Source: Leptospira saintgironsiae
Lineage (GTDB): Bacteria > Spirochaetota > Leptospiria > Leptospirales > Leptospiraceae
NCBI RefSeq assembly: GCF_002811765.1
Contig: NZ_NPDR01000007.1
Span: 102,807 to 166,806 of the forward strand
Direction: 5' to 3'
DNA: 64,000 bases
Under the pieces are notes generated by a model, which was not told the origin of the DNA, did not search any database, and saw nothing but the letters and a program-made list of their open reading frames with translations. Positions 45,014-54,245 of the stretch are shown one piece after another; the first letter of the stretch is position 1, and the number at the start of each line of letters is the position of its first letter. Position numbers and translations under genes: made by a program.

Positions 45014-46804
45014 CTATTCCTTGCTCGGTATTGTAAAATAAAATGTAGCGCCTTGCCCCATCTTTCCTTCTGCCCAAACTTTTCCACCATGCCTTTGTAC
45101 GATCCTATCCACGATCGCAAGTCCAATGCCAGTTCCAGCAAATTCTTCATTCGAATGTAGTCTTTGAAATACTTTGAAAAGTTTATGGGAGTATTGATCG
45201 TCGAAACCAACTCCATTATCTTTTACAAAGAATGTGCGATTTCCCTCTCCGCTTAAAAAGCCTATTTCCACGAAAGGATTTTGCGATTTTGAGGAATACT
45301 TATACGCGTTTGAGATCAGATTTAACCAAACCTGCTTTAACATAGAGGCATCCCCTCTCACTGGAGGAAGTTCTGAAATTTCCACTATTGGGCTTCTGGA
45401 TCCGTATTCCTGATTGATGATCTCTATTGAATCAGAAACCATATGTTTCATATTGATTGAATCAGATTTTGGCTCTAACTTAGATACACGATAGAATGCT
45501 AATAGATCATCAATTAATTGCCCCATAAATTTAGAATTGGAGGCGATCACATTCAAAAGTCTAAGAGCTTCTGGTTCTAAAACTGTGGAATAATCTTCCA
45601 ACATGATCTTTGTAAATCCGTCTATTCCTCGGATAGGAGCCCGCAAATCGTGAGAAACAGAATAACTGAACGCTTCCAATTCCCGATTTGCATATTCTAA
45701 TTTCCGAATATTCTCTTCAAGATCCTGATTCAGTTTATTTATCTGGAATTCTTTGAGATTCCTCTCGGTCACATCCAGCCATTCCACGACACTTCCGAGT
45801 CTTTTACCGGAAGAATCGATGACAGGGTCAGCGCTTAAATTAAATTGTCTACCGCCTATAGAAACGGAACTTTTATGAGTATTGGTAAATGTAGAAAGTA
45901 TATGCCTTTGTTTTTCTGGATGAACATGAAAAGAATCTATACATGATCCGAGTAAAGCCTCCGGAGAAAAATTCGGAAACTGATTGCGAATATTTTCCTT
46001 TGCGGCTTGGAACATGTTCACTACTGAGCGGTTTGTATACACCACATTCAGATCGTTGTCCGCGATCATAATATTGCTGGAAGCGCAATCCAAGGCAGAT
46101 TTGATCATTAGAATTTCTTTATAGAACGCTTCTTTTTCAGAAAGTGTGCGTTCCAGAAGGTTATTCTTATCGAAAAGAATATTTTCCGCCTCTATCCTAA
46201 GATCGGATTCCTTTTTCAAGAATCTATAAAGTATAGCTAAGATGAGTATATTAAAGGAGATCGAAAAAAATAAGACCCAATCCGTGATCTTCTCCTTCAT
46301 TTTAGAATCAAGGGCCCTTTCAGCAAGAAGTGTAAGCTCTTTTTCCTTCAGTTTGTCAATTGATCGGTCAATCTGATTCTCTAATATTGCGTTTGCGGTC
46401 TCTTCTTCTTTGTTTTTGAATATAGAACGACCTATCTTCTGGACCAATTCGTTCCTTTGGATGAGTAATTCCTCTAATTCAGAAATACCGTCTTGTTGTA
46501 TAGGATTGTCTCTGGTGATATATTTGAGCTCACCAAGTTTGAAGAATAAATTCTGTTTTTCAGTTTTATAATATTCTAAGTCCTCTTTTTTTCCGGAGGC
46601 CAAAAAGAGCAAAAATCGGATCTTAGATTCTTTTACCGAAGAAGCTAAATTTTCTAATCTGGAAAGTACACTGAATGTATGAGATTCCCAATCCTTAGAT
46701 TGAGCTAGATTCCTATTGCTGATCCAAGAAGAAACGCCTATTAATAGGCTTAAAAAACCTATTCCGACAACTCCGAATCTTAGTTTAGAATCATATGAAA
46801 GCAT
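45014..46804 (-). CDS. Membrane sensor histidine kinase with CHASE3-like and PAS domains
   Basis: 596 residues. Two transmembrane helices (9-29 and 175-195) bracket a helical CHASE3-like external sensor. Residues about 235-350 are a PAS domain of the type found in chemoreceptors (I-M-I-A-D-N-D-L-N-V-V-Y-T-N). HisKA has His385 in S-V-S-H-D-L-R-A-P, and the HATPase has N-L-I-S-N-A-Y and D-N-G-V-G-F. The H-D-L-R-A-P kinase type commonly pairs with Rcp1-like regulators, and the next gene encodes one. Signal unknown. Confidence 0.9.
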   Translation of the reverse strand: MLSYDSKLRFGVVGIGFLSLLIGVSSWISNRNLAQSKDWESHTFSVLSRLENLASSVKESKIRFLLFLASGKKEDLEYYKTEKQNLFFKLGELKYITRDNPIQQDGISELEELLIQRNELVQKIGRSIFKNKEEETANAILENQIDRSIDKLKEKELTLLAERALDSKMKEKITDWVLFFSISFNILILAILYRFLKKESDLRIEAENILFDKNNLLERTLSEKEAFYKEILMIKSALDCASSNIMIADNDLNVVYTNRSVVNMFQAAKENIRNQFPNFSPEALLGSCIDSFHVHPEKQRHILSTFTNTHKSSVSIGGRQFNLSADPVIDSSGKRLGSVVEWLDVTERNLKEFQINKLNQDLEENIRKLEYANRELEAFSYSVSHDLRAPIRGIDGFTKIMLEDYSTVLEPEALRLLNVIASNSKFMGQLIDDLLAFYRVSKLEPKSDSINMKHMVSDSIEIINQEYGSRSPIVEISELPPVRGDASMLKQVWLNLISNAYKYSSKSQNPFVEIGFLSGEGNRTFFVKDNGVGFDDQYSHKLFKVFQRLHSNEEFAGTGIGLAIVDRIVQRHGGKVWAEGKMGQGATFYFTIPSKE

Positions 46805-46983
46805 GATAAGGAAAACATAGATTAAAAGTTTATAATCTTTTAATTCTACTTCATGTTTGATCCGCGTATTTTAAATATTTTGACTTCATTTTGCAAGATA
46901 TTTACACAGTTTGGACAAAATTAATTTCCTAAACCGATTATTATCTTTTAGTCACTTGATTAAGTCACATTAGATCGAAAGAT

Positions 46984-49900
46984 TTATATTTTATCTAGCG
47001 CTTGTCTGATCTTTAGAACTTGAGAATTTTCGGGTTCAAGTCTTTGAGCTTCTTTCAAAAGATGTTTTGCTCTTTCATAATTTCTTAAAGCGATCGAGAT
47101 CCTAGTCAAATTGATTAAATTCCTAACATGATCAGGTTCTCTCAAAAGTAGCCTTTCGCCGAAATCTTGAGCTTTTTGGAATTGTTTGGCTCTTCTTGCT
47201 ACGTAAGAAGCAATGAATAGTATTTCTTTGTCCACTGGACGAATATTCAAATATTCTTCTGCAAATTGTGCAGCCTTGGAATAGTTCTTCAATCGAATGT
47301 GATACTTAAGTAATCCTTTTTTTACTTCAGGTAGACGATTGTCTAGTGAGTCAGCTTCTTCAAAGAAAGATAATGCTTCTTTGATATTCTTATCTTGAGA
47401 TTTCTCTTTGGCTTTTCGGAGAAGTTGTCTGATCTTCTCCTTCTCTTGGATCCTTTCGATCCCACCTTCTTCTTTGAAAGAGATACGAACCAAGGACAAG
47501 TCGTCAGTTAAAGAACCAACTTTTTTTATAGATTCATATATATTAGAAAGTTCTCCGTTTCCTTCTTCTATTAACCTTAAGAAAAGTTTTTCATTATCAT
47601 TGATGATCCTTGCGCCTTCTTCATCGTTTCCTATCAGGATATCGTCTCTTCCGTCCGATCCAGCAATTATCACATCGCCAGGCAATAGCTGGAATGTTTT
47701 CACTGAAATTTTTCCATCCATTCCAGTGGTTCCTAATTTTCTGAACATAAGATCTTGTTCGATAAAGTCTGCTTTTCCATCTCGGTATAGCGCAGTCCAA
47801 GGATGTTCTGCATTAATATAATATAATGTCCCAGAATCTTCGTCTATTAGCCCGATCACTGAAGAAACAAGCATCGAACCTTCGAAACTTTCGAATACTT
47901 TATGTAATTCTATAAATGCGTTTTTCAGCCATCTTTCTGGAGACTGCTCTTTCATAGATCCTACGATCCGAGTTCTTTCTATGATAGATTCGCAGACGGC
48001 TCCCAAAACCAGGGCTCCTCCTGCTCCTTGCATAGATTTCCCCATTGCGTCCGCGTTCAAGAATACTATATAACGTTGCCCTCGGAGTGTGATCTGGTTA
48101 GAGATATTCATATCTCCACCGATCTCATCGTTAAATCTGCGGAAGCTGAATTTTTTCTTTTGTTCTATTAGAAAATCAACTTTAACATTTTCAGATGCTG
48201 CTTTGTTTGCACCTAAAGGTTTGATAAGAAGCGAAGTAAGGAAATAATCTCCATCCTGTTGTTGTTTAAGTTCATTTACTTCTTCCAAAGTTTTTTCTAA
48301 TTCTTTGGTTCTATCTTTTACTTTTTCTTCCAACTCATCTGCGTATTGTTCCAGTCTTTTTCTGGCAGCGAGGATACTTCTCGCCATTTTATTAAAAGAC
48401 CTGGCGATAAATCCAATCTCGTCCTCAACCCGAGGAGTTAGTCTATATTCTAAATTTCCTGAATTTACTTCAGTTAATCCCACAACCACTTCGTCCATAG
48501 GAACTACAATCGCATTCTGAAAGAAAAACCTAAATCCTATAACAATCACGAAAAATGTCAGGACCATAGAAGCGACTAAGATAAAACTTGGATCATGATG
48601 GAATATTCTATAATCCTTATATTCAAATCCTACTTCATATATCTTTCCGCTCAGATTCGGAGCAAAATAATAGGCAAGATACATCACGGGCTTAGGGTCA
48701 GAAGGAGAATAGATCCTTGTACCTCGATAGATCCTCTCTCCCGCAAAATGGATCGGAGCCAAAGAATTTAGTACAATCTTAGAGACCTGCTCTGCAGATT
48801 TATCCGAATTTACCGCTTGGATCGCAGATTGTTTTACATAAGCCAACGTTTCTGACAATCCTACATCAGCAGAAACAAGTAATCCTTCGATAGATTTTTG
48901 TTTTTTGCGATCAGGAAGCCTGGAGTACTTATTTCGAATAATATTCAGTTTTCCGTATATTCCTCGGAAATAATCTTCCATATCGGAATCTTTTACTGTT
49001 TCATTATTTTTCGATTTCAGGAATGCACGAATACCAGTGGCATAGGCTTTAAAGTCATTTGGAGAAGTTTCCAAAATCGTTTCTGTTCTTTCTAACCTTT
49101 CTTTTGCAGGCAAACTTCCTATATTAGAGATCTTTTGTTTTTCTCTAAAGAAACGGACTTCTAACTCATCTTCTTTTTTAAATCTAGGATCTTTATTTCC
49201 TCTTTCCGACCGGAACTCATTCTTTTCCGGATCGTAAGAAACTATATATGCCAGACCTTGTGGATCTTTTTGTTCCTGGACTGCGATAGAGCTGTCCCTT
49301 CTTTTCATGTCATCGTAAGTTCTTTCATATCCATTCAGAATAGAATAACCTACCAATTGATAACATACGAAGAATGTAGCTAATGAAACTCCGATGATCC
49401 GATTTAAGATCGTAGTTCTTTCTTTTGTAGCGTTTACATATACGATCATGATCAGGAACATTCCGGTAACCATTCCTAGGTTAAAGGATTGTTGGTATGT
49501 AGCTCGTGCGACTGTTCCGTTTCGACTAAGTGCGTTTAAAATTCCTGGAACTACTGTGATCACGGCGTAGCTAAGAAGAATATAAATTACAGACCTTCTC
49601 TCTTTTCCAGTTTCTATGATCGCTTTCCAAATTCCGATCACTAGATAACATACTTCGTAGAATAAGATTATATATATAAAATAACTATAAAATACATGGA
49701 CCTCATAATCCCAATAATGACTTCCTGGAACAAAAGATCTAGGAGCGTCCCAGCTAACATATACGTAGTAACCAGTGACTACTAACACTCCCAAATAAAG
49801 AAGCCAATAGAAGATTAAACCTGGTAAGATCCCTTTCTTTCTAGGTTCAGGAAAATAGATGAAAAATCCTACTAATTGAGTAAAACTCATCAAAGGTCCT

Positions 49901-50121
49901 GCAACTGCAATGACCCTATGAAAAATTGTGCTTTCGTCGAAAGAGATAAAGCCCCAAAAATATCCGATATTATGAAAAACCGTAGTTAAACCACAGACTC
50001 CCAAATGGAAGGCGGCCATACTTCTTTCCTTAATAGTAAGAAAAAAGAAGCCAGCATAAAAGAAGTATAGAACGATTAAGATCGAACCGAAAGAGTAAAA
50101 GTTAAAGAATAACGGATCCAT
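46984..50121 (-). CDS. SpoIIE-type PP2C phosphatase with 7TM sensor, HAMP and TPR
   Basis: 1045 residues. Seven transmembrane helices (about 10-265), a large external or linker region, then an eighth helix (512-535). HAMP at 535-585 and a coiled coil to 620. The PP2C domain (650-885) has metal-site residues Asp670, D-A-M-G-K-S (691-696), G-S-D-G-R-D-D (821-827) and L-T-D-D-L-S (871-876). C-terminal TPR-like repeats at about 895-1045. Such proteins dephosphorylate STAS anti-sigma antagonists; a STAS gene lies at 53305-53643. Divergent from the GT-C gene. The ligand is unknown. Confidence 0.9.
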   Translation of the reverse strand: MDPLFFNFYSFGSILIVLYFFYAGFFFLTIKERSMAAFHLGVCGLTTVFHNIGYFWGFISFDESTIFHRVIAVAGPLMSFTQLVGFFIYFPEPRKKGILPGLIFYWLLYLGVLVVTGYYVYVSWDAPRSFVPGSHYWDYEVHVFYSYFIYIILFYEVCYLVIGIWKAIIETGKERRSVIYILLSYAVITVVPGILNALSRNGTVARATYQQSFNLGMVTGMFLIMIVYVNATKERTTILNRIIGVSLATFFVCYQLVGYSILNGYERTYDDMKRRDSSIAVQEQKDPQGLAYIVSYDPEKNEFRSERGNKDPRFKKEDELEVRFFREKQKISNIGSLPAKERLERTETILETSPNDFKAYATGIRAFLKSKNNETVKDSDMEDYFRGIYGKLNIIRNKYSRLPDRKKQKSIEGLLVSADVGLSETLAYVKQSAIQAVNSDKSAEQVSKIVLNSLAPIHFAGERIYRGTRIYSPSDPKPVMYLAYYFAPNLSGKIYEVGFEYKDYRIFHHDPSFILVASMVLTFFVIVIGFRFFFQNAIVVPMDEVVVGLTEVNSGNLEYRLTPRVEDEIGFIARSFNKMARSILAARKRLEQYADELEEKVKDRTKELEKTLEEVNELKQQQDGDYFLTSLLIKPLGANKAASENVKVDFLIEQKKKFSFRRFNDEIGGDMNISNQITLRGQRYIVFLNADAMGKSMQGAGGALVLGAVCESIIERTRIVGSMKEQSPERWLKNAFIELHKVFESFEGSMLVSSVIGLIDEDSGTLYYINAEHPWTALYRDGKADFIEQDLMFRKLGTTGMDGKISVKTFQLLPGDVIIAGSDGRDDILIGNDEEGARIINDNEKLFLRLIEEGNGELSNIYESIKKVGSLTDDLSLVRISFKEEGGIERIQEKEKIRQLLRKAKEKSQDKNIKEALSFFEEADSLDNRLPEVKKGLLKYHIRLKNYSKAAQFAEEYLNIRPVDKEILFIASYVARRAKQFQKAQDFGERLLLREPDHVRNLINLTRISIALRNYERAKHLLKEAQRLEPENSQVLKIRQALDKI

Positions 50122-50218
50122 TGATTGGTATATAAAAGTAAGTCCCGGAAGCTTAGAGTAACGATCCGACTCGGATCAAGCGTAATTTATTTCCAAAATT
50201 TTGTTGGACTTCTTAGAT

Positions 50219-50236
50219 TTGTCGGAATTCCAACAG
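50219..50236. repeat. EcoRI-centred palindrome, near-perfect copy
   Basis: TTGTCGGAATTCCAACAG has arms TGTCGGA and TCCAACA with one mismatch. It lies in the 245-bp divergent spacer between the SpoIIE and GT-C genes. Nearby, GATCCG-ACT-CGGATC (50163-50177) is a perfect inverted repeat. Confidence 0.5.
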
Positions 50237-50366
50237 AAATTATTTAAGGTTCTTTATAAGCTTTCCTTCTTTGCATAAAGCACGTTCTAAAAAGGAATCT
50301 TCTTGACCCAGGGAGCGAAAACCAGAAGCTTACTGGAAATATCGGCCTACCATTCTTCTCCGATTC

Positions 50367-51866
50367 ATGCAAACATCTCCTAACAACAAACTTCCACTTT
50401 ATATACTTTTCCCGATCTTATTCTGCTTAGCGTATTTACTAGCAAATCCAGGATTCTTTAGCCAACCTTATCAAGAGACTGGAGATTATGCCGCCAATGC
50501 TCTTCAGATCTGGAAGGCAGGAAAATTAGAAGAAAGTTTAGGAGCATACTCTCGCTTTTTAGTAAATCATCCTGGGCCAATCGTATTCTATTATCTGGCA
50601 CTCGCAGAAAAAGTATTCTTCTTCATTAAATCTCCTCACGGAGCTCATTCCATCGGGATCGTTCTTTATAATCTTTTTTTTCTTCTGATCGGTTTAAGGA
50701 TTCTTTATTCAAGATTAGAGGAGAACAGATCTACAGTTCTATTATTCGCATCTTTGGTGCTAGGATTAACTCCGCTCTTACCAAATGCATTCTCAAATAT
50801 CTGGGGACCAGGAGTAGTTCTTTTACCAAGCTTGGTATTGATACTTTCTTTAACTGATTTTTCCCAGGGTTCTATCCGAAATTTTTTTTGGTTCGTGGTT
50901 TGCGCGAATATAATTGTTCAAAACCAGATTGTTGGAATTTCATTTATCATTCCAATATTTGCAGTTGGATGTTTTTATTTTTATAAGAACAAAGGATTTT
51001 CTCAATATAGAACAAAAGAGTTCGGATTGAGCATTCTATTTGCTGTAATCTTTACAATCGTATGCTGGATCCCTCCACTAATAGAACAATTCACTAATAC
51101 GCCAGGAAACTTAAGTAAGATCATAGGATTGGCTCTTAAAAATTCTACCTTTCATAAATTAGGCCCTACACTACAATATGTTCTGTCTTACTATGTTTCT
51201 CCACTTAGTATTCCAAAACAGATCCCTGCACTTTTAGTAGTCGGTGTATTGTTTGGGATCGCCACTTTCTGGAAGGATAAATTACAAGAATTTGATAGAT
51301 CATTACTCAAAATTCTGACCTGGGCATTCTTCATTACATTATTTGGCGCATTCAAGATGAAAGGAGGCCAAATCTCCCATATCTATTGGTTCACTTACGT
51401 TTTGGCTGGACTTCTTTATTATCTGAACTTAAAGATCATCTTATCCAAATTTGAATTTCCGAATACGAGAAACTTCCAAATATATTTTATTTCTATAATA
51501 TTCCTCTGTATTGCAATCTACGGCAAAAATGCGGAATTCGAATACGATGATAGACCTGAAAAATTCATAACTGCAATTTCTCCTCAAAAAGAAACCAAAT
51601 ATAGAATTCGATGGAAATCCGATCCAAAAGATTTTGGACAAGGAGATCTTAGTTTAGGGATTCTTCTTAGATTAACTAGAGAAGGATATAACTCCTGCCT
51701 AAATGAAGAATGGCATTTTTTAGTTCCAAAATCTTTCCGATGTCCTGACTCGGAACCTGCAGTTACGATCACATTAGAGACACCAGAAAAAGAAAGTGAA
51801 GAGTTTCAAATCCTAAATAAGGGCTCCTTTCACTATAAATCCACAATAGTAAGGATCATTGAATGA
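50367..51866 (+). CDS. GT-C-type membrane glycosyltransferase-like protein
   Basis: 499 residues with about eleven transmembrane helices. An early external loop has Q-E-T-G-D-Y-A-A-N-A (36-45), with the acidic residue typical of GT-C enzymes that use polyprenyl-phosphate sugars. The C-terminal 100 residues are a soluble external domain. No exact family is recognised. It overlaps the acyltransferase gene by four bases (ATGA), so the pair may decorate a surface glycan. Confidence 0.65.
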   Translation: MQTSPNNKLPLYILFPILFCLAYLLANPGFFSQPYQETGDYAANALQIWKAGKLEESLGAYSRFLVNHPGPIVFYYLALAEKVFFFIKSPHGAHSIGIVLYNLFFLLIGLRILYSRLEENRSTVLLFASLVLGLTPLLPNAFSNIWGPGVVLLPSLVLILSLTDFSQGSIRNFFWFVVCANIIVQNQIVGISFIIPIFAVGCFYFYKNKGFSQYRTKEFGLSILFAVIFTIVCWIPPLIEQFTNTPGNLSKIIGLALKNSTFHKLGPTLQYVLSYYVSPLSIPKQIPALLVVGVLFGIATFWKDKLQEFDRSLLKILTWAFFITLFGAFKMKGGQISHIYWFTYVLAGLLYYLNLKIILSKFEFPNTRNFQIYFISIIFLCIAIYGKNAEFEYDDRPEKFITAISPQKETKYRIRWKSDPKDFGQGDLSLGILLRLTREGYNSCLNEEWHFLVPKSFRCPDSEPAVTITLETPEKESEEFQILNKGSFHYKSTIVRIIE

Positions 51867-53110
51867 AAGAATATTTCCTGGGAATTTTTAGACCTGACGA
51901 AAGGGAGATCGCACCCTTTAACGGGGCAAGAACCTTAGGTTTTTTTATGCTGATTTACGGACATATGTACCGTACAGTTCAGATCTTTATTCCGGATATC
52001 GATCCTTACTTAAGAAATTTCCTAAATAACGGTTCCGTTTGTTTGGATCTATTCTTTCCATTGAGTGGATTTCTTATCGCAAGCCCTTTGTTTGCCGAAT
52101 TGGAATCTAAAGGAACAATCAACTGGAAGTTTTTCTATTTAAAACGATCCTTACGGATATTTCCTCCGTTTTATATTTTCCTAATATTACAATACTTTGT
52201 GTTTATTCCTGCAATGCTCAGAAGTGCTCCGCCTGAATTCGTAGACCAGATAATAGCTGCCAAAAGTAAGATCTGGTTCGATTTTCTATATCTTTCCGAT
52301 TATTTCAAAGGAACTATGTTTCACGGATGGTCTCTATCTTTAGAGGAACAATTCTATATCGCTTTTCCGATCTTTCTTTTGGGTATTTTCAGATATGTTC
52401 CAAAACGTTTTAGACTTGGATTCTTGATCCTACTTACTGCGGCACCTTTAATCTATCGTGCCATCTTCATGTATACGGTAGTCTTAAAGACAACAGGTTC
52501 AGAAAGTGTAGATCTATATAATGGATATATCTATTATCCATTCCACGGACATATAGATTCAGTTCTCTATGGAATTATATTCGCATATATATTCAATTTT
52601 CATAAATCGTGGGTTGAAAAAGCACTTCAATTAGGGCCTTGGGCAAATTATCTGCATGCAGGACTTTGGATCGGACTTCTTGCTTATACTGCGCTCGTAA
52701 ATGAATTTGAAATGGGATTCCATCAGATCATTCGTTACCCGAGTTTTGCTTTATTGTGGATTGGTATTTTTATTCTCTCTATGAGAAAAGGAGATCCGAT
52801 CGGAAAATTCCTTTCTTGGAAAGGTTTCTCTCCTTTTGCAAAATTATCCTATTGCGCGTATATCATTCATATCGTGGTAATGACTCCGATCTCTAGAAAA
52901 TTGCTGTTTGCGGATAAACAATTGCAACAACACGAATTCTTGCTTTATACAATCCCTGTTGGACTTACAGTTTTCTTCTTCGCGTATTTCTATCATTTGA
53001 TCACTGAAAAACCGTTTGCGATTCTGAAAGATAAATTGATCGCAAAATACAAAGTCAAGATGACCTCCCAAGTTTTCAGCGAACAATTACAGAAGGTTTC
53101 TCAATCGTAA
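51863..53110 (+). CDS. Acyltransferase-3 (OafA/YrhL) family membrane protein
   Basis: 415 residues with about ten transmembrane helices. Family marks are F-N-G-A-R-T-L (19-25), catalytic-type His34 in Y-G-H-M-Y-R, L-S-G-F-L-I and W-S-L-S-L-E-E-Q-F-Y. These enzymes move acyl groups across the membrane onto sugars of O-antigen or other glycans. Coupling to the GT-C gene supports a glycan-modifying role. The acceptor is unknown. Confidence 0.9.
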   Translation: MKEYFLGIFRPDEREIAPFNGARTLGFFMLIYGHMYRTVQIFIPDIDPYLRNFLNNGSVCLDLFFPLSGFLIASPLFAELESKGTINWKFFYLKRSLRIFPPFYIFLILQYFVFIPAMLRSAPPEFVDQIIAAKSKIWFDFLYLSDYFKGTMFHGWSLSLEEQFYIAFPIFLLGIFRYVPKRFRLGFLILLTAAPLIYRAIFMYTVVLKTTGSESVDLYNGYIYYPFHGHIDSVLYGIIFAYIFNFHKSWVEKALQLGPWANYLHAGLWIGLLAYTALVNEFEMGFHQIIRYPSFALLWIGIFILSMRKGDPIGKFLSWKGFSPFAKLSYCAYIIHIVVMTPISRKLLFADKQLQQHEFLLYTIPVGLTVFFFAYFYHLITEKPFAILKDKLIAKYKVKMTSQVFSEQLQKVSQS

Positions 53111-53122
53111 ATTAGAACAAAG

Positions 53123-53140
53123 ACTTGAGATATCTCAAGT
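53123..53140. promoter_or_regulatory. Perfect 18-bp palindrome
   Basis: ACTTGAGATATCTCAAGT equals its own reverse complement. It lies 12 bp after the acyltransferase stop and upstream of the STAS gene. Its size suits an operator; a short terminator stem without a T-run is the alternative. Confidence 0.5.
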
Positions 53141-53160
53141 AATAGGGACATAAACGAAGT

Positions 53161-53187
53161 TTTTTCGGGAGAAATTCCCGAAAAAAG
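53161..53187. other. Stem-loop with T-run on the 5' arm
   Basis: TTTTTTCGGGA (53161-53171) pairs with TCCCGAAAAAA (53177-53187) around GAAAT. The T-run precedes the stem and the A-run follows it on both strands, the reverse of an intrinsic terminator. It lies about 120 nt before the STAS start, possibly in its leader. Confidence 0.55.
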
Positions 53188-53304
53188 TCTCATTCTCTTC
53201 ATTTTCTAAAATTATTAGGGAAGAAGGGTGCAAAGAAGTTCGTAAAAGGGCGTTTTTTGCTTGCTATAAAAAAATCGAATATGCACACAAGGTTCGTTAC
53301 CCAC

Positions 53305-53643
53305 ATGGAAATAACGGTTCAAGGCGACATCCACATCATCAAAATTTCCGGATCCATTCTGCAATCCGACAGCGAGGAACTGGACCGCAACCTGAGCGAC
53401 CATAATTTCGAACCTTCTCCTAAGATCATAATCGATCTTACAGAGGTGAGTCATATTTGCTCAACTGCGTTGGGGATTCTAGTCTCCTACAAAAAAAAGT
53501 TCAACTCCGCAGAGGGAGATATTATCATCGTAGTAAATGATGACGATCTTCTCCAACTATTCGAGATCACAATGTTGGACAAAGTGTTTAAAGTGCTTCC
53601 TACAATCGAAGATGCTTTTGACGAGTTCAAATTGGGAAATTGA
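53305..53643 (+). CDS. STAS-domain anti-sigma factor antagonist
   Basis: 112 residues from the ATG at 53305; an ATG at 53281 and a TTG at 53257 are possible earlier starts and none has an ideal ribosome site. A full STAS fold. The phosphoacceptor loop is I-C-S-T-A-L-G (51-57), where SpoIIAA has D-S-S-G-L-G, so Thr54 replaces the classical phospho-Ser. Such proteins release sigma or other targets when dephosphorylated by a SpoIIE-type enzyme, like that encoded at 46984-50121. Its stop overlaps the rdgB start (TTGA). Confidence 0.85.
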   Translation: MEITVQGDIHIIKISGSILQSDSEELDRNLSDHNFEPSPKIIIDLTEVSHICSTALGILVSYKKKFNSAEGDIIIVVNDDDLLQLFEITMLDKVFKVLPTIEDAFDEFKLGN

Positions 53644-54227
53644 AATCCCTTTCTTTAGCTTCTAATAATTCCCATAAAGTTCGCGAAATTCGAGCCATCC
53701 TTTCTCCTTTAGGGTTCACACTATCAACCCCTAAGGAGTTAGGTATCGATTTCGGTCCGGAAGAAACCGGTAAAACTTTTACTGAGAACGCTCTTCTCAA
53801 AGCCAGGGATTTATTCTCTCTTTCTAAACTTCCATCCTTAGCAGACGATTCAGGAATTTGTGTAGAAACTTTGGGTGGAAAACCTGGAGTCTATTCAGCC
53901 CGTTTCGGCGGAGAAGGTTTAGATGACGAAGGACGAGCAAGACTTCTCTTGGAAAAAATGGAAGGAAAAGAAAATCGAAACGCAAAATACGTATGTGTTA
54001 TTGCGTTAGTCACCTCAAGTGGAGAATTTACTTTCGAAGGAGAATGTCCTGGATTGATCTCCGATACTTATGATACAAGCGGAAATGGATTTGGATATGA
54101 TCCAATTTTTTATTACCCACCCTTCTCCGCTCATTTTTCTCAAGTCTCCGATGAGAAAAAGAATTCAGTCTCTCATCGTAAGAAAGCCTTGGATGAGTTA
54201 GTAAAATACCTCAAAACATATTCATAA
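53640..54227 (+). CDS. rdgB: RdgB/HAM1 non-canonical purine NTP pyrophosphatase
   Basis: 195 residues from a TTG that overlaps the STAS stop by four bases. L-A-S-N-N-S-H-K (6-13) is the nucleotide-binding start. L-A-D-D-S-G-I-C-V, G-V-Y-S-A-R-F-G-G and G-N-G-F-G-Y-D-P-I-F-Y are hallmark motifs. It hydrolyses ITP, XTP and dITP to keep them out of nucleic acids. Coupling to a STAS gene is unusual and may just share a message. Confidence 0.95.
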   Translation: MKSLSLASNNSHKVREIRAILSPLGFTLSTPKELGIDFGPEETGKTFTENALLKARDLFSLSKLPSLADDSGICVETLGGKPGVYSARFGGEGLDDEGRARLLLEKMEGKENRNAKYVCVIALVTSSGEFTFEGECPGLISDTYDTSGNGFGYDPIFYYPPFSAHFSQVSDEKKNSVSHRKKALDELVKYLKTYS

Positions 54228-54245
54228 AACTGAATATATCTGATC

